A stretch of 64,000 nucleotides of DNA, from contig NZ_JPGL01000049.1 of NCBI RefSeq assembly GCF_000732615.1, positions 1 through 64,000 of the forward strand, written 5' to 3'. The notes beneath the pieces were generated by a model. The model saw only the letters and a list, made by a program, of their open reading frames with translations, had not been told where the DNA came from and did not search any database. Made by a program: the position numbers and the translations under genes. Positions 9,353-18,343 of the stretch are shown piece after piece; the first letter of the stretch is position 1, and each line of letters begins with the position of its first letter. The DNA is from Burkholderia paludis (lineage in GTDB: Bacteria > Pseudomonadota > Gammaproteobacteria > Burkholderiales > Burkholderiaceae).

Positions 9353-10078
9353 TCACACGCCGGCCTTCTCCCGCGCCGCCTTGCCCGCCGCCGGCAACCC
9401 CTGCTCGTGCGTGCGGCGCATCCGCGCAAGACCGTGCGCGACGTGCTCGCGCACCAGCGCGACGGCCTGCTCCTCGTCGCCGCCCGCGAGCGCCTGCACG
9501 ATCTTGTCGTGCTCGGCCGCGGACACGGCAATCGCATCCTCCTCGGCCTCGATCGCGGCCTGGCGCAGCAGCCCGAGCTGGCGCACGAGCCGGCGGTAGG
9601 TGTCGGTGAGATGGGTGTTGCCGACCCCGACGACCATCGCGTCGTGGAACTGCACGTTCAGCTCCGTATAGCGCGTGAAGTCGTGTGTCTTCGCGGCGTC
9701 CTTCATCGACTGGATGATGCCCTTCAGCACCTTCAGCGTGTCCGGCGAGATGCGCTTCGCGAGCGCGCGCGCGACCGACTCGTCGAGCATCGCGCGCACT
9801 TCGTAGATTTCCTCCGCCTCGCGCAGCGGCACGACCCGCACCGTCACGCCGCGGTTCTTTTCGTTGCGCAGCAGGCCGGCCTGTTCGAGCGCGCGGAACG
9901 CTTCGCGCACCGGGCCGCGCGACACGTTCAGCCGGGTGGCGATCTCGACTTCGTTGAGCTTCTCGCCGGGCGCGTATTCGCCGGAGACGATCGCGCGCTC
10001 GAGCATGTCCTGGACGATCATCGCGAGCGACTGGCTTTGCAGGAGTTCGATGGCGCTGAGCGCGTTCGGGGCAGTCAT
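9353..10078 (-). CDS. phnR: GntR-family (FCD) transcriptional regulator of the phosphonate locus
   Basis: A 241-residue regulator. The winged helix is at residues about 15-80 (MLERAIVSGEYAPGEKLNEVEIATRLNVSRGPVREAFRALEQAGLL). An FCD ligand domain follows, with the expected Asp/His metal ligands (DESVARAL, FHDAMVVGVGNTHL, HDKIVQAL, HVAHGL). The start at 10078 (MTAPNALS) is preferred; the frame runs on to 10168 over promoter sequence. Its upstream region holds ATTGTCAACA, also present between phnA and phnS, so it probably represses both the AEP units and itself. Confidence 0.85.
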   Translation of the reverse strand: MTAPNALSAIELLQSQSLAMIVQDMLERAIVSGEYAPGEKLNEVEIATRLNVSRGPVREAFRALEQAGLLRNEKNRGVTVRVVPLREAEEIYEVRAMLDESVARALAKRISPDTLKVLKGIIQSMKDAAKTHDFTRYTELNVQFHDAMVVGVGNTHLTDTYRRLVRQLGLLRQAAIEAEEDAIAVSAAEHDKIVQALAGGDEEQAVALVREHVAHGLARMRRTHEQGLPAAGKAAREKAGV

Positions 10079-10160
10079 GGTCGGGCGGGCAGCAAGGCTG
10101 CGGTAGGAAATCGGGGGCGCCGGATCGGCGAATGATCCCTGTATACCCTCGACCCGACAC

Positions 10161-10170
10161 ATTGTCAACA
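10161..10170. promoter_or_regulatory. Candidate PhnR operator (ATTGTCAACA)
   Basis: These ten bases are identical to 2033-2042 in the phnA/phnS divergent promoter and lie about 83 bases before the regulator's start codon. TTGT-N2-ACA half-sites are typical of GntR/FCD operators. Assignment to this regulator is inferred from the shared word and position. Confidence 0.5.
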
Positions 10171-10299
10171 GTTTTCAGTTTCCAAAAACCAATTCCACCT
10201 GCCGGAATGCGACGGGATTGCACCCGGCAGGCGGCGGTCGCGCGTCATGCGTCACGCGGCGAGCGTTATTTGCCCGCCGCCCGCGATGCGCGCCGGCCG

Positions 10300-12471
10300 T
10301 CAGGCCGTTTGCTTCACCGGCCCCGGATCGCTCTGGCTCGGCCGGCCCGTCTCGACGTGGCCCGCGAAGCGGCGCACGACCTTGTCGTCGCCGCCGCGCA
10401 GCGTCGTCGCGGTGATCGTCAGATCGTACCAGCCGTGGCTCGACGCCAGCGCGAAGTGATCCTCGATGCGCTCGCCCGGCTCCAGCGTGTAGGTCCGCGC
10501 ATGCGCATGGCTGTACGCGTTGTCGACCGTCACGCGGCACGTCGCGCGCCCGCTGTTGCGCAGTTGCAGGTACACGTGGCGGTTGCACACGTCGTAGCCG
10601 ATCCGCGCCTCGGGGTTCGCGTGGCGGCCGTCCGTCGCGAGCCGCGTGTTGCCCTGGAACTCGCACAGATAGCCGTTCGGGCCGTATGCCGCGAGATGGT
10701 AATCGCCGCGCGCGGCCGACGTGCTCCAGGTATCGACGAAGCGGTCGCGCGCGGACACCGCATAGCGGCGCGGCGGCGTCGCCGGATTGCGGCGGTCGTA
10801 CACGTAGAACGCCGCGCCCGCGTCGCCGGTGTTCGCGAAATCGAGCGACACGGTGTCGTCGTGCCCGCTCACGCGGCCGTGCACGAACAGCTCGTACGGC
10901 AGCGCGCGGGCGGGCCGCGTGCCGGCTTCCTGCGCCGGCATCGACTGTTGCGCGGGCACCTGGTATGCCTGGCCGGCCGTCGCGATGTGCTGCGGCACCG
11001 TGAAGCTCACCGGGCGCGCGTCGGGCCGCGCGGAGAAGTCGAAGGCGGACGTGAGATCGCCGCAGATCGAGCGGCGCCACGCGCTGATGTTCGGCTCCTT
11101 CACGCCGAAGCGCGCTTCGAGGAAACGCAGCACCGACGTGTGGTCGAACGTCTCCGAACAGACCCAGCCGCCCTTCGTCCACGGCGAGATGATGATCAGC
11201 GGCACGCGCGGCCCGAGGCCGATCGGCTGGATGCCGCCCGGGTCGGCGCCCGGTACGAGCGGGCTCATCTCGCCCGGGTACTTGTTCAGGTCGAGCAGCT
11301 CGTCGCCGAGGTTCGACAGCAGGTTCGACGACACGATGCCCTGGCCGCCCACGCCGCTCGTCACCGGCGGCACCGGCGGCACGACGTGGTCGAACAGCCC
11401 GTCGTTCTCGTCGTAGTTGAGGATGAACACCGTCTTCGCCCACACCTCGGGGTTCGACGTGAGCGCCTCGAGCACCATGTTGATGTAGAACGCGCCGTCG
11501 GTCGGCGACGCTTGCGGATGCTCGCTGTACTTGTACGGCGCGACGATCCACGACACCTGCGGCAGCCGGTTCGCCTGCACGTCGGCCTTGAGTTCCACGA
11601 GCGTGTGGTTCGATGCGCCCTTGTCGACGAGCGGGCCGCTCGCGCCTTCCTGCACCTGGAACTTCTTGAAGAACATCAGCGAGTTGTCGGTGTAGTTGTC
11701 GGTCGGGTCGCCCGGGATGCCGGTGCCGCCCTGGTACACCTTCCAGCTGATCTTCGCGTTCTCGAGGCGCTCCGCGTAGGTGGTCCACGTGTAGCCGTTC
11801 ACGTTGTCGCGCTCGCCGATGCCCGGGCCGTTCGGCGGGGTGCCGTAGATGTTGCGCGAGTCGATCGTGCCGGTCCACAGGTAGATGCGGTTCGGCGCCG
11901 TGTCGGCGTGCGCGGAGCAGAAGTACGAATCGCAGATCGTGAACGCGTCGGCCAATGCGTAGTGGTACGTGAGATCCTGGCGCTTCAGGTAGCCCATCGT
12001 CAGCACGTCCTGCTTCTGGTTCACCCACTGGTCCCACTGGCCGTTGTTCCAGGACAGGTGGCCGCTGCTCCAGCCGTGGTTGGTGCCCGGCTGGAACTCG
12101 GTCGTCTGCTTTGGATCGAGGTAGAACGGCAGCACGTACGGCGCCGACGGATCGAGGCCGCGCGAATGGTAGTTCTTCGTGAACACCGACGCCGGCGGCT
12201 GCTGCCACACCGGCGCGCCGCCCGGCAGCAGGTGCGGGCGCGGGTCGTTGAAGCCGCGCACGCCGCGCAGCCCGCCGAAGTAATGGTCGAACGAACGGTT
12301 TTCCTGCATGAAGATCACGACGTGTTCGACGTCGCGGATCGTACCGGTGCGATAGGCGGCCGGCATCGCCAGCGCATTGCGGATCGCGGGCGGGAAGCCC
12401 GCGTAGGCGGCCATCGCGCCGGCCGACTGCGCGGCGAGGCGCAGGAAATCGCGTCGATTGTTCGAGGACAT
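10300..12471 (-). CDS. plcN: Phosphocholine-specific phospholipase C, Tat-exported
   Basis: A 723-residue phosphoesterase. The N-terminus MSSNNRRDFLRLAAQ has a twin-arginine motif followed by a hydrophobic segment, so export through Tat is expected. The catalytic region holds VEHVVIFMQENRSFDHYFG, GTNHGW and YDENDGLFDHVVPP, as in bacterial nonhaemolytic/haemolytic phospholipases C. The C-terminus has two repeated beta-rich domains of unknown function. It hydrolyses phosphatidylcholine to diacylglycerol and phosphocholine, a phosphate and choline source and often a virulence factor in Burkholderia. It sits between the FCD and LysR phosphonate regulators. Confidence 0.92.
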   Translation of the reverse strand: MSSNNRRDFLRLAAQSAGAMAAYAGFPPAIRNALAMPAAYRTGTIRDVEHVVIFMQENRSFDHYFGGLRGVRGFNDPRPHLLPGGAPVWQQPPASVFTKNYHSRGLDPSAPYVLPFYLDPKQTTEFQPGTNHGWSSGHLSWNNGQWDQWVNQKQDVLTMGYLKRQDLTYHYALADAFTICDSYFCSAHADTAPNRIYLWTGTIDSRNIYGTPPNGPGIGERDNVNGYTWTTYAERLENAKISWKVYQGGTGIPGDPTDNYTDNSLMFFKKFQVQEGASGPLVDKGASNHTLVELKADVQANRLPQVSWIVAPYKYSEHPQASPTDGAFYINMVLEALTSNPEVWAKTVFILNYDENDGLFDHVVPPVPPVTSGVGGQGIVSSNLLSNLGDELLDLNKYPGEMSPLVPGADPGGIQPIGLGPRVPLIIISPWTKGGWVCSETFDHTSVLRFLEARFGVKEPNISAWRRSICGDLTSAFDFSARPDARPVSFTVPQHIATAGQAYQVPAQQSMPAQEAGTRPARALPYELFVHGRVSGHDDTVSLDFANTGDAGAAFYVYDRRNPATPPRRYAVSARDRFVDTWSTSAARGDYHLAAYGPNGYLCEFQGNTRLATDGRHANPEARIGYDVCNRHVYLQLRNSGRATCRVTVDNAYSHAHARTYTLEPGERIEDHFALASSHGWYDLTITATTLRGGDDKVVRRFAGHVETGRPSQSDPGPVKQTA

Positions 12472-12701
12472 GAAAAAACCTTGTTATCGGTGGGAGTCGG
12501 GGTGCCGGTCGAGCGGGGCCGGCGGTTGGTGTATTACGCACTATTACCCCGCACCGGCATGTCCCGGCCGTGACCGGTTCCAGCAGGTTTCTTGCGGTGA
12601 CCCCCAGTTTTTTTTCGAAACGGCCGGTGACAGGCGTTTCATGCGGCCGACATACGCCTGCGCTACGCTGGCGCGCGCTCAAGAGGGGGAGAAGCCGAGT
12701 C

Positions 12702-13610
12702 GTGTTCGATCAGCTGAAGGCGTTCCACGCGACCGTCCGGCAGGGCAGCATCACGCGCGCCGCACGCCACCTGGGCGTGAGCCAGCCGACCATCGCCGCG
12801 CAGATCCGGCAAGTCGAGCAGGTGTACGGCGTCGAGCTGTTCTACCGCAACGGCCGCAAGCTCGAGGTCACCGAGACGGGGATCGAGCTGCTGCCGCTCG
12901 TCGAGAAGATGATCGCGCTCGAGGCGCAGGCCGACATCATGCTGCGCAACGTCGGCGGCCTGTTCGAGGGGCACCTGCGGATCGGCGCAACGGGGCCGTA
13001 CTACATCATGGAGGCGGTCGGCCGCTTCTCGAACGCGCATCCGTCGATCGCGCTCACGTGCCGGATCGGCAACTCCGAGGAGATCCTGCAGGCGCTGCAG
13101 GAATTCCGCATCGACCTCGCCGTCTCGTCGCAGCGCAACGATGCCGAAGGCCTCGAACGCAAGGTGATCTCGACCGATCCGCTCGTGCTCGTCGTGCACC
13201 GCACCCATCCGCTTGCACGCTTCGACGCGATCGAGCCGGCGCGGCTTGCCGACGTGCGGCTGCTGATTCGCGAGGAAGGCTCGGTCACGCGCCGCTGCAC
13301 GGAGACGATCCTCGCCGCGGCCGGCATCGCGGCCGCATCGAGCGCCGAGATCGGCAGCCGCGAAGCGATCCGCGAGGCGATCCTGCACGGCGTCGGCGGC
13401 AGCCTGTTTCCGCTCGGCGAGGCCGAGCGCCATCCCGACCTGCGCGTGATCGCGCTGCGCGGCGTCGACACGACGATCGACGAATACGTGTACTACCTGA
13501 AAGCGCGCCGCCAGAGCCCCGCGATCGACGCGTTCCTGGCGTGCATCCTGCCGGCCGGCGGGGAAGCGGACGACGCTCGCCCCGCGACGCGACGGGCAAA
13601 CGCGCGCTGA
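12702..13610 (+). CDS. LysR-family regulator, phosphonate-associated type
   Basis: A 302-residue LysR protein. The HTH (residues about 18-37: SITRAARHLGVSQPTIAAQI) is followed by a substrate-binding domain. Overall sequence resembles the LysR subgroup found beside AEP catabolism genes. The GTG at 12702 gives VFDQLKAFHATVRQGS, the usual N-terminus, and follows AGAGGGGGAGAAG. The frame upstream to 12570 is unlikely to be coding. It diverges from plcN, whose promoter shares the 230-base gap, so it may control plcN as well as, or instead of, the phn genes. Confidence 0.83.
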   Translation: MFDQLKAFHATVRQGSITRAARHLGVSQPTIAAQIRQVEQVYGVELFYRNGRKLEVTETGIELLPLVEKMIALEAQADIMLRNVGGLFEGHLRIGATGPYYIMEAVGRFSNAHPSIALTCRIGNSEEILQALQEFRIDLAVSSQRNDAEGLERKVISTDPLVLVVHRTHPLARFDAIEPARLADVRLLIREEGSVTRRCTETILAAAGIAAASSAEIGSREAIREAILHGVGGSLFPLGEAERHPDLRVIALRGVDTTIDEYVYYLKARRQSPAIDAFLACILPAGGEADDARPATRRANAR

Positions 13611-13714
13611 GCCGCCGCGCGTTTGCCGGATTCGCGTCACGCTTGCCGCCATTTTCCGGCGCGTGTTCCCGCGCCGTCCCTCGTCGTTTTCGTGCCTTCA
13701 CTTTCCGCGTCGTG

Positions 13715-15355
13715 TCACTTCGGCAGCACCGGAATCATCCACGTCAGCACGTGCTGCTGCAGGAACACGAGCACGCCGAGCAGCAGCGTGAGGATCACGC
13801 TGTGCCAGAACGTGCGCGCAAACACGACGCCCTCCTGCCCCTTCAGGTCCGTCGTCGATACCCCCGTCGCGATGTTCTGCGGCGAGATCATCTTGCCCAT
13901 CACGCCGCCGGACGAATTGGTCGCCGCCATCAGCACCGGATCGAGGCCGAGCTGCCGCGCGGCGACGACCTGCAGGTTGCCGAACAGCGCGTTGCCCGAC
14001 GTGTCGCTGCCGGACAGGAACACGGCGATCCAGCCAAGCGACGCGGACACCAGCGGGAACAGCGCGCCCGTCGACGCGACGCCCGTGCCGAGCGTGTAGC
14101 TGATCCCCGAGTAGTTCAGCAGGTACGCGAGCCCGACGATCATCATCACCGTGACGATCGCGATCCACGTCTGCCGCCAGGTCTTCGCCACGCAGGCGAG
14201 GAAATCGCCGACGCCGGTGCGCGTCAGCGCGGCCGTGACGATCGCCGACACCAGGATCGCGGTGCCCGTGCCGAGCGGCTGGAAGTCCCAGATTGCCGCA
14301 TACGGCTTGTGATACAGCGACACGAACACCGCGTTGTGCAGGCCCGGCCACTTGATCTTCACGTCGCCGATCGCCGCGACGTTCGCGTGCACCCACACGA
14401 TCACGATCACCGACACGACGAGCCACGGCAGCCAGCCGCCGAAGCCCGCGCGCGCGGCGCCGGCCGCGGCGGGCACGCTGCGTGCGAGCGCGAACTGCGG
14501 ATCGGGCTGCGGCTTCCATATCTGCAGGAAGCCGATCGTGACGATCAGCGACGTGAGCGACGACAGCACGTCGGTGAGCTGGTAGCCGAGGAAGTTCGAC
14601 GTGACGAACTGCGCGATCGCGAAGCTGCCGCCCGACACGAGCAGCGCCGGCCACAGCCTGGAGATCGAGCGCAGCCCGCCGTACGCGCCGACCACGTAGA
14701 ACGGCAGCAGCAGCGCGAAGAACGGCAACTGGCGGCCCACCATCTGCGCGAGGGTCGCGGGCGGCAGCGACGTCACCGCGCCGAGCACGGTGATCGGCAC
14801 GCCGAGCGCGCCGAACGCGACCGGCGCCGTGTTGAACAGCAGCGTATAGGTGAGCGCTTCGAGCGCGGGGAAACCGAGCGCGATCAGCAGTGCGCTCGTG
14901 ATCGCGACCGGCGTGCCGAATCCCGAGATCCCTTCGAGCAGGCAGCCGAACGAGAACGCGACGACCAGCAGCACGAGGCGGCGATCGTCGGGCAGGTTGT
15001 CGAGCATCCACTGCCGGAACTGGTCGAAGCGGCCCGACTTCACCGCGATGTTGTACAGCAGCAGCGCGTTGAAGACGATCCACATCACGGGTACCACCGC
15101 GAGCGCCATGCCTGCGCCGACCGCGTCGAACGCGAGCGCTGCCGGCATGCCCCACGCGCCGATCGCGACCGCCAGGCCGGCGACGAGCCCCGCGAGCGAT
15201 GCCTGCCACGCGGGGCGGCGCAGCACGCCCAGCGCAACCAGCGCGACCGCGATCGGGATCGCCGCGACGAGGAAGGACAGGAACAGCGAGTGGGCGACGG
15301 GCGTCAGCGGCTGCGCGAAGACGATGCCGGGTGGTAAGGCGTCGGTGGCGTTCAT
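13715..15355 (-). CDS. lctP: L-lactate permease (LctP family)
   Basis: Inner-membrane transporter of 546 residues with about 12-14 hydrophobic helices across the whole length, matching the usual 530-560 for the lactate/glycolate permease family. Signature stretches are GISGFGTPVAITSALLIALGFPALEA and SGSDTSGNALFGNLQ. Start codon ATG at 15355 with GGAGACACG directly upstream. The 5' leader carries a strong palindrome (15371-15404). No lactate dehydrogenase gene is adjacent. Confidence 0.92.
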   Translation of the reverse strand: MNATDALPPGIVFAQPLTPVAHSLFLSFLVAAIPIAVALVALGVLRRPAWQASLAGLVAGLAVAIGAWGMPAALAFDAVGAGMALAVVPVMWIVFNALLLYNIAVKSGRFDQFRQWMLDNLPDDRRLVLLVVAFSFGCLLEGISGFGTPVAITSALLIALGFPALEALTYTLLFNTAPVAFGALGVPITVLGAVTSLPPATLAQMVGRQLPFFALLLPFYVVGAYGGLRSISRLWPALLVSGGSFAIAQFVTSNFLGYQLTDVLSSLTSLIVTIGFLQIWKPQPDPQFALARSVPAAAGAARAGFGGWLPWLVVSVIVIVWVHANVAAIGDVKIKWPGLHNAVFVSLYHKPYAAIWDFQPLGTGTAILVSAIVTAALTRTGVGDFLACVAKTWRQTWIAIVTVMMIVGLAYLLNYSGISYTLGTGVASTGALFPLVSASLGWIAVFLSGSDTSGNALFGNLQVVAARQLGLDPVLMAATNSSGGVMGKMISPQNIATGVSTTDLKGQEGVVFARTFWHSVILTLLLGVLVFLQQHVLTWMIPVLPK

Positions 15356-15370
15356 CGTGTCTCCAGTGTC

Positions 15371-15404
15371 GACCAGAGTTGGTGCTTTAGCACTTACTCT
15401 GGTC
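15371..15404 (-). promoter_or_regulatory. 34-base palindromic hairpin in the lctP leader
   Basis: Outer arms GACCAGAGT (15371-15379) and ACTCTGGTC (15396-15404) pair perfectly, and so do inner arms GTGCT and AGCAC (15382-15393). It ends 16 bases before the lctP start codon, just ahead of its ribosome-binding site. It could be a leader RNA hairpin or a dimeric operator (for example for a GntR/FadR-type lactate regulator). The sequence does not decide between them. Confidence 0.55.
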
Positions 15405-15891
15405 CCATGCCTTGCGCGGTCGACCGGGTTCAGGCGTCAGCGCTTGCGCCGGATCGAACGGGGTACTTCGGCACTCACCCGCCCCCATGCCTCGCATCGG
15501 GTTCCGAGCCCTGCGCGCTCGCCCCGGGTGAGCGCCTCGGCGCTTGCGCACGCAACGACGTCGCACGGCCAACCGATCGGTCGCTTAAATGAGGTTAGGT
15601 GGCGCGCGACGCTTGTACAAGGAGGACAAGCCCGATGCGCCGCGACCCGATACCGATCGGCCGCAGTGCAATGACCGGTAGCGGGCGAGTCGCTGTCGGG
15701 CTCGTCAGGCAGCCCGTCGCGAACGGTTCGCCGGCATGCGGCGACGTCGTCGCGTGCGCAATGTTGCAGGTGCGGTAAAGGTGCCTGACGGTGCGCGGGA
15801 TGTTTCGTTTGGCGTCCGAAGCCTAGACTGGTTGCATCGGTTCCGCCCGCGCCGCCACGGCACGGCACCGGAACCTCACGGAGTGGACACG
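15405..15891. other. Intergenic region without a recognised gene
   Basis: This stretch lies between the lctP leader and a small secreted protein gene. It has short G/C-rich inverted pieces but no frame with coding character and no RNA gene that I recognise. The promoters of both neighbours must lie here. Confidence 0.5.
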
Positions 15892-16203
15892 ATGAAGACG
15901 ATGAAGCAGGTGGCCTGCGCGTTCGCATTGATCGGCGCGGCCTTCGCGGCTCACGCACAGGGCGCGTCGACGCTGACGCGTGCCGAGGTCCGGCAGGAAC
16001 TCGTGGAACTGCAGGCCGCCGGCTACCGGACGAGCCTCGCGAGCAGTCCCGACTTTCCGGAGAACCTGCAGGCGATCATGCAGCATGCCGCGCAGGCACG
16101 CGGCGAAGCGGCCGGCTACGGCGGCGACGGCCGGGCGAACGTGGAATCGGGACGACCGGCACTGCCGCACGCGATCGATCGCGGCACGTACGCGCATCAC
16201 TGA
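15892..16203 (+). CDS. DUF4148-type small secreted protein
   Basis: A 103-residue protein with a clear signal peptide (MKTMKQVACAFALIGAAFAAHAQG, cleavage after AHA). The motif LTRAEVRQELVELQAAGY defines the DUF4148 family, which is expanded in Burkholderia and has unknown function. A second ATG at 15901 is possible. It is a single gene, convergent with gshA. Confidence 0.8.
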   Translation: MKTMKQVACAFALIGAAFAAHAQGASTLTRAEVRQELVELQAAGYRTSLASSPDFPENLQAIMQHAAQARGEAAGYGGDGRANVESGRPALPHAIDRGTYAHH

Positions 16204-16296
16204 CGACCGACCGAACCGGGGCGAACATCGGATCGAACACGTAACGGCGCGCACGCCGCACGCACGCCGACGCGCGTGCGGCCGCGTGCACGAACG

Positions 16297-17910
16297 TCAG
16301 ACGCTGAAGCGGTTCAGCGTATAGGCGCGATAGGCCGCGACGAACGCGTCGAACGATCCGGCCTCCTTCGCTTCGAGCTCGGCCTGCTCGGCCAGCGATT
16401 TCGCAGCGAGCGCCTGCTCGGCGCGCAGCGTGTCCGCCGACGGCGGACGTGCGCGGAAATGCTCGGCATGCGCCTCGCTCTGCGCCAGCGCGAACGTGAG
16501 GAACGACTCCCCGTGCTCGCGCATCGCGCCCAGCACGCGCGCGGACGGCGTGCGCGCCGGATCGGCGAGCTTCTCGCGTTGCGCGGCGATCGCGCGCGCA
16601 TGCTCGTCGCCGCCGCGGATCTCGTCGAGACGGCGGCCGACGGTCTCGATATCGGTCAGCAGCGCATCGGCCCACGCTTGCAGCGTGACCGGCTCGCCGT
16701 CGCGCGACAGCATGAGTCCCGGCTTGCGGCCTTCCATCGTCACGCTGCCGAAGTTCGCGTTCGCTTCCTGGTACGCGGGGCAGTCGAGCGCCGGACTCTC
16801 GTCGAGCGCGCACGCGAGCAGGAACGCGTCGATGAAGCGCGCGGTCTCCAGCGCGATGCCGGTCGGCTCGAACGGGTCGATGTCGAGGCAGCGCACCTCG
16901 ATGTACTGCACGCCGCGCGACGCGAGCGCATGCAGCGGCCGCTCGCCCGAGTACGTGACACGCTTCGGCCGGATCGTCGAGTAGAACTCGTTCTCGATCT
17001 GCAGCACGTTCGTGTTGATCTGGATCCACTCGCCGTCGCGATGCGTGCCGATCGCCTCGTATGCCGGATACGGCTCGCTCACCGCCTTCGACAGCGCATC
17101 GAGATAGCCGGGCAGCGTGTTGTAGTCGACGTGCAGCGCGGCCTGGGCGGTCGTGTTCGAGTAGCCGAGATCGCTCATCCGCAGGCTCGTCGCATACGGC
17201 AGGTACAGCGTATCGGCGTCGAACGTGTCGAGCTTGTGCGGCTTGCCGCGCAGGAACTTCGTGTCGAGCGCGGGCGACGCGCCGAACAGGTACATCAGCA
17301 GCCAGCTGCGGCGGCGGAAGTTGCGGATCTGCGCGAGATAGCGCTCCGACTGGTAATCGACCAGCGTGGCCGTCGAGCCTTCTTCCGCATGCAGGCGCCG
17401 CCACACTTCCTCGTGCAGCGAGTAGTTGTAGTGGATGCCGGCAATGCACTGCATCGTGCGGCCGTAGCGATACGCGAGGCCGCGCCGGTACACAGTCTTC
17501 AGACGGCCGATGTTCGACGCGCCGTAGTCGGCGATCGGAATCTGGTCGTCGGCCGGCAGCCGCCCCGGCATCGAGTCGTTCCACAGCATCTCGTCGCCGA
17601 GCGACGCGTACACGTAGCGATGCAGATCGTCGAGACGCTCGAGCGTGATCGCGGCGTCGCGCTCCGCCGGCGTGATCAGCTCGATCAGCGCCTCGGAGTA
17701 ATCGGTCGTGAGCGCCGGATGCGTGAGTGCAGAACCGAGCGCACGCGGATGCGGCGTGAACGCGATCATCCCGTCGCGCGTCACGCGCAGGCTTTCCTTT
17801 TCGATGCCGCGCAGGCCGTCGGGCAGATGCTGCCGCGTCGGGCCCGAGCTCAGCGCGTCGAGGCGATTCAGCAGCAGTTCGGACTGGCGGTGAGTCATGG
17901 TGTTCGACAT
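16297..17910 (-). CDS. gshA: Glutamate--cysteine ligase
   Basis: A 537-residue enzyme that ATP-dependently joins glutamate and cysteine, the first step of glutathione synthesis. The N-terminus GLRGIEKESLRVTRDG and TTDYSEALIELITP are signatures of the E. coli-type (class 1) ligase, and the central MQCIAGIHYNYSL is the conserved substrate loop. The length is close to the E. coli enzyme (518). It stands alone on the minus strand; gshB is not nearby. An alternative Met at residue 5 is in frame. Confidence 0.93.
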   Translation of the reverse strand: MSNTMTHRQSELLLNRLDALSSGPTRQHLPDGLRGIEKESLRVTRDGMIAFTPHPRALGSALTHPALTTDYSEALIELITPAERDAAITLERLDDLHRYVYASLGDEMLWNDSMPGRLPADDQIPIADYGASNIGRLKTVYRRGLAYRYGRTMQCIAGIHYNYSLHEEVWRRLHAEEGSTATLVDYQSERYLAQIRNFRRRSWLLMYLFGASPALDTKFLRGKPHKLDTFDADTLYLPYATSLRMSDLGYSNTTAQAALHVDYNTLPGYLDALSKAVSEPYPAYEAIGTHRDGEWIQINTNVLQIENEFYSTIRPKRVTYSGERPLHALASRGVQYIEVRCLDIDPFEPTGIALETARFIDAFLLACALDESPALDCPAYQEANANFGSVTMEGRKPGLMLSRDGEPVTLQAWADALLTDIETVGRRLDEIRGGDEHARAIAAQREKLADPARTPSARVLGAMREHGESFLTFALAQSEAHAEHFRARPPSADTLRAEQALAAKSLAEQAELEAKEAGSFDAFVAAYRAYTLNRFSV

Positions 17911-18343
17911 GGAGACGCAAGTGCGTGACGGCCGCGCGCAGAACGCCGCGCGCGGCCGGCTGGATTGTTGGTCGCTTCGTTGGTAGCGGGCACTTTAACA
18001 TCTCGCCGGAACACGCGCTTGAGGTGGCCACGGGCACGGTGCGCGGGCCGCGGCGGCCCGCCGGGCACGGGGTCGCCGCATGCGTTGCGGGTTCCGGCCG
18101 GCCCGGTCGGTCACGCACTTTCGTCCGATGGAACGCGATACGCGGGCAGCGGGCGGCAGGTGCAACCCGGCCGCTGAACCGGCCGGGAGCAGGGAGTTGG
18201 GCGCACCTCGCGCGCCCGGGCTCCGGCCGGCGCCGGATTCGCGACGGCGCCGGAACGGCGGGCTGCCGGCGTCTTTCGGCACGGCCGCGCAACGGGTTGC
18301 GTCGCGGCCCCGTCCGGTGGCACCCGGCCGTGGGCCGGCGCGT
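17911..18343. other. GC-rich intergenic region without a recognised gene
   Basis: Very GC-rich sequence between gshA and alkA. Open frames here are long only because stop codons are rare at this GC, and none has a plausible start or protein character. The gshA promoter should lie at its left end. Confidence 0.5.
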
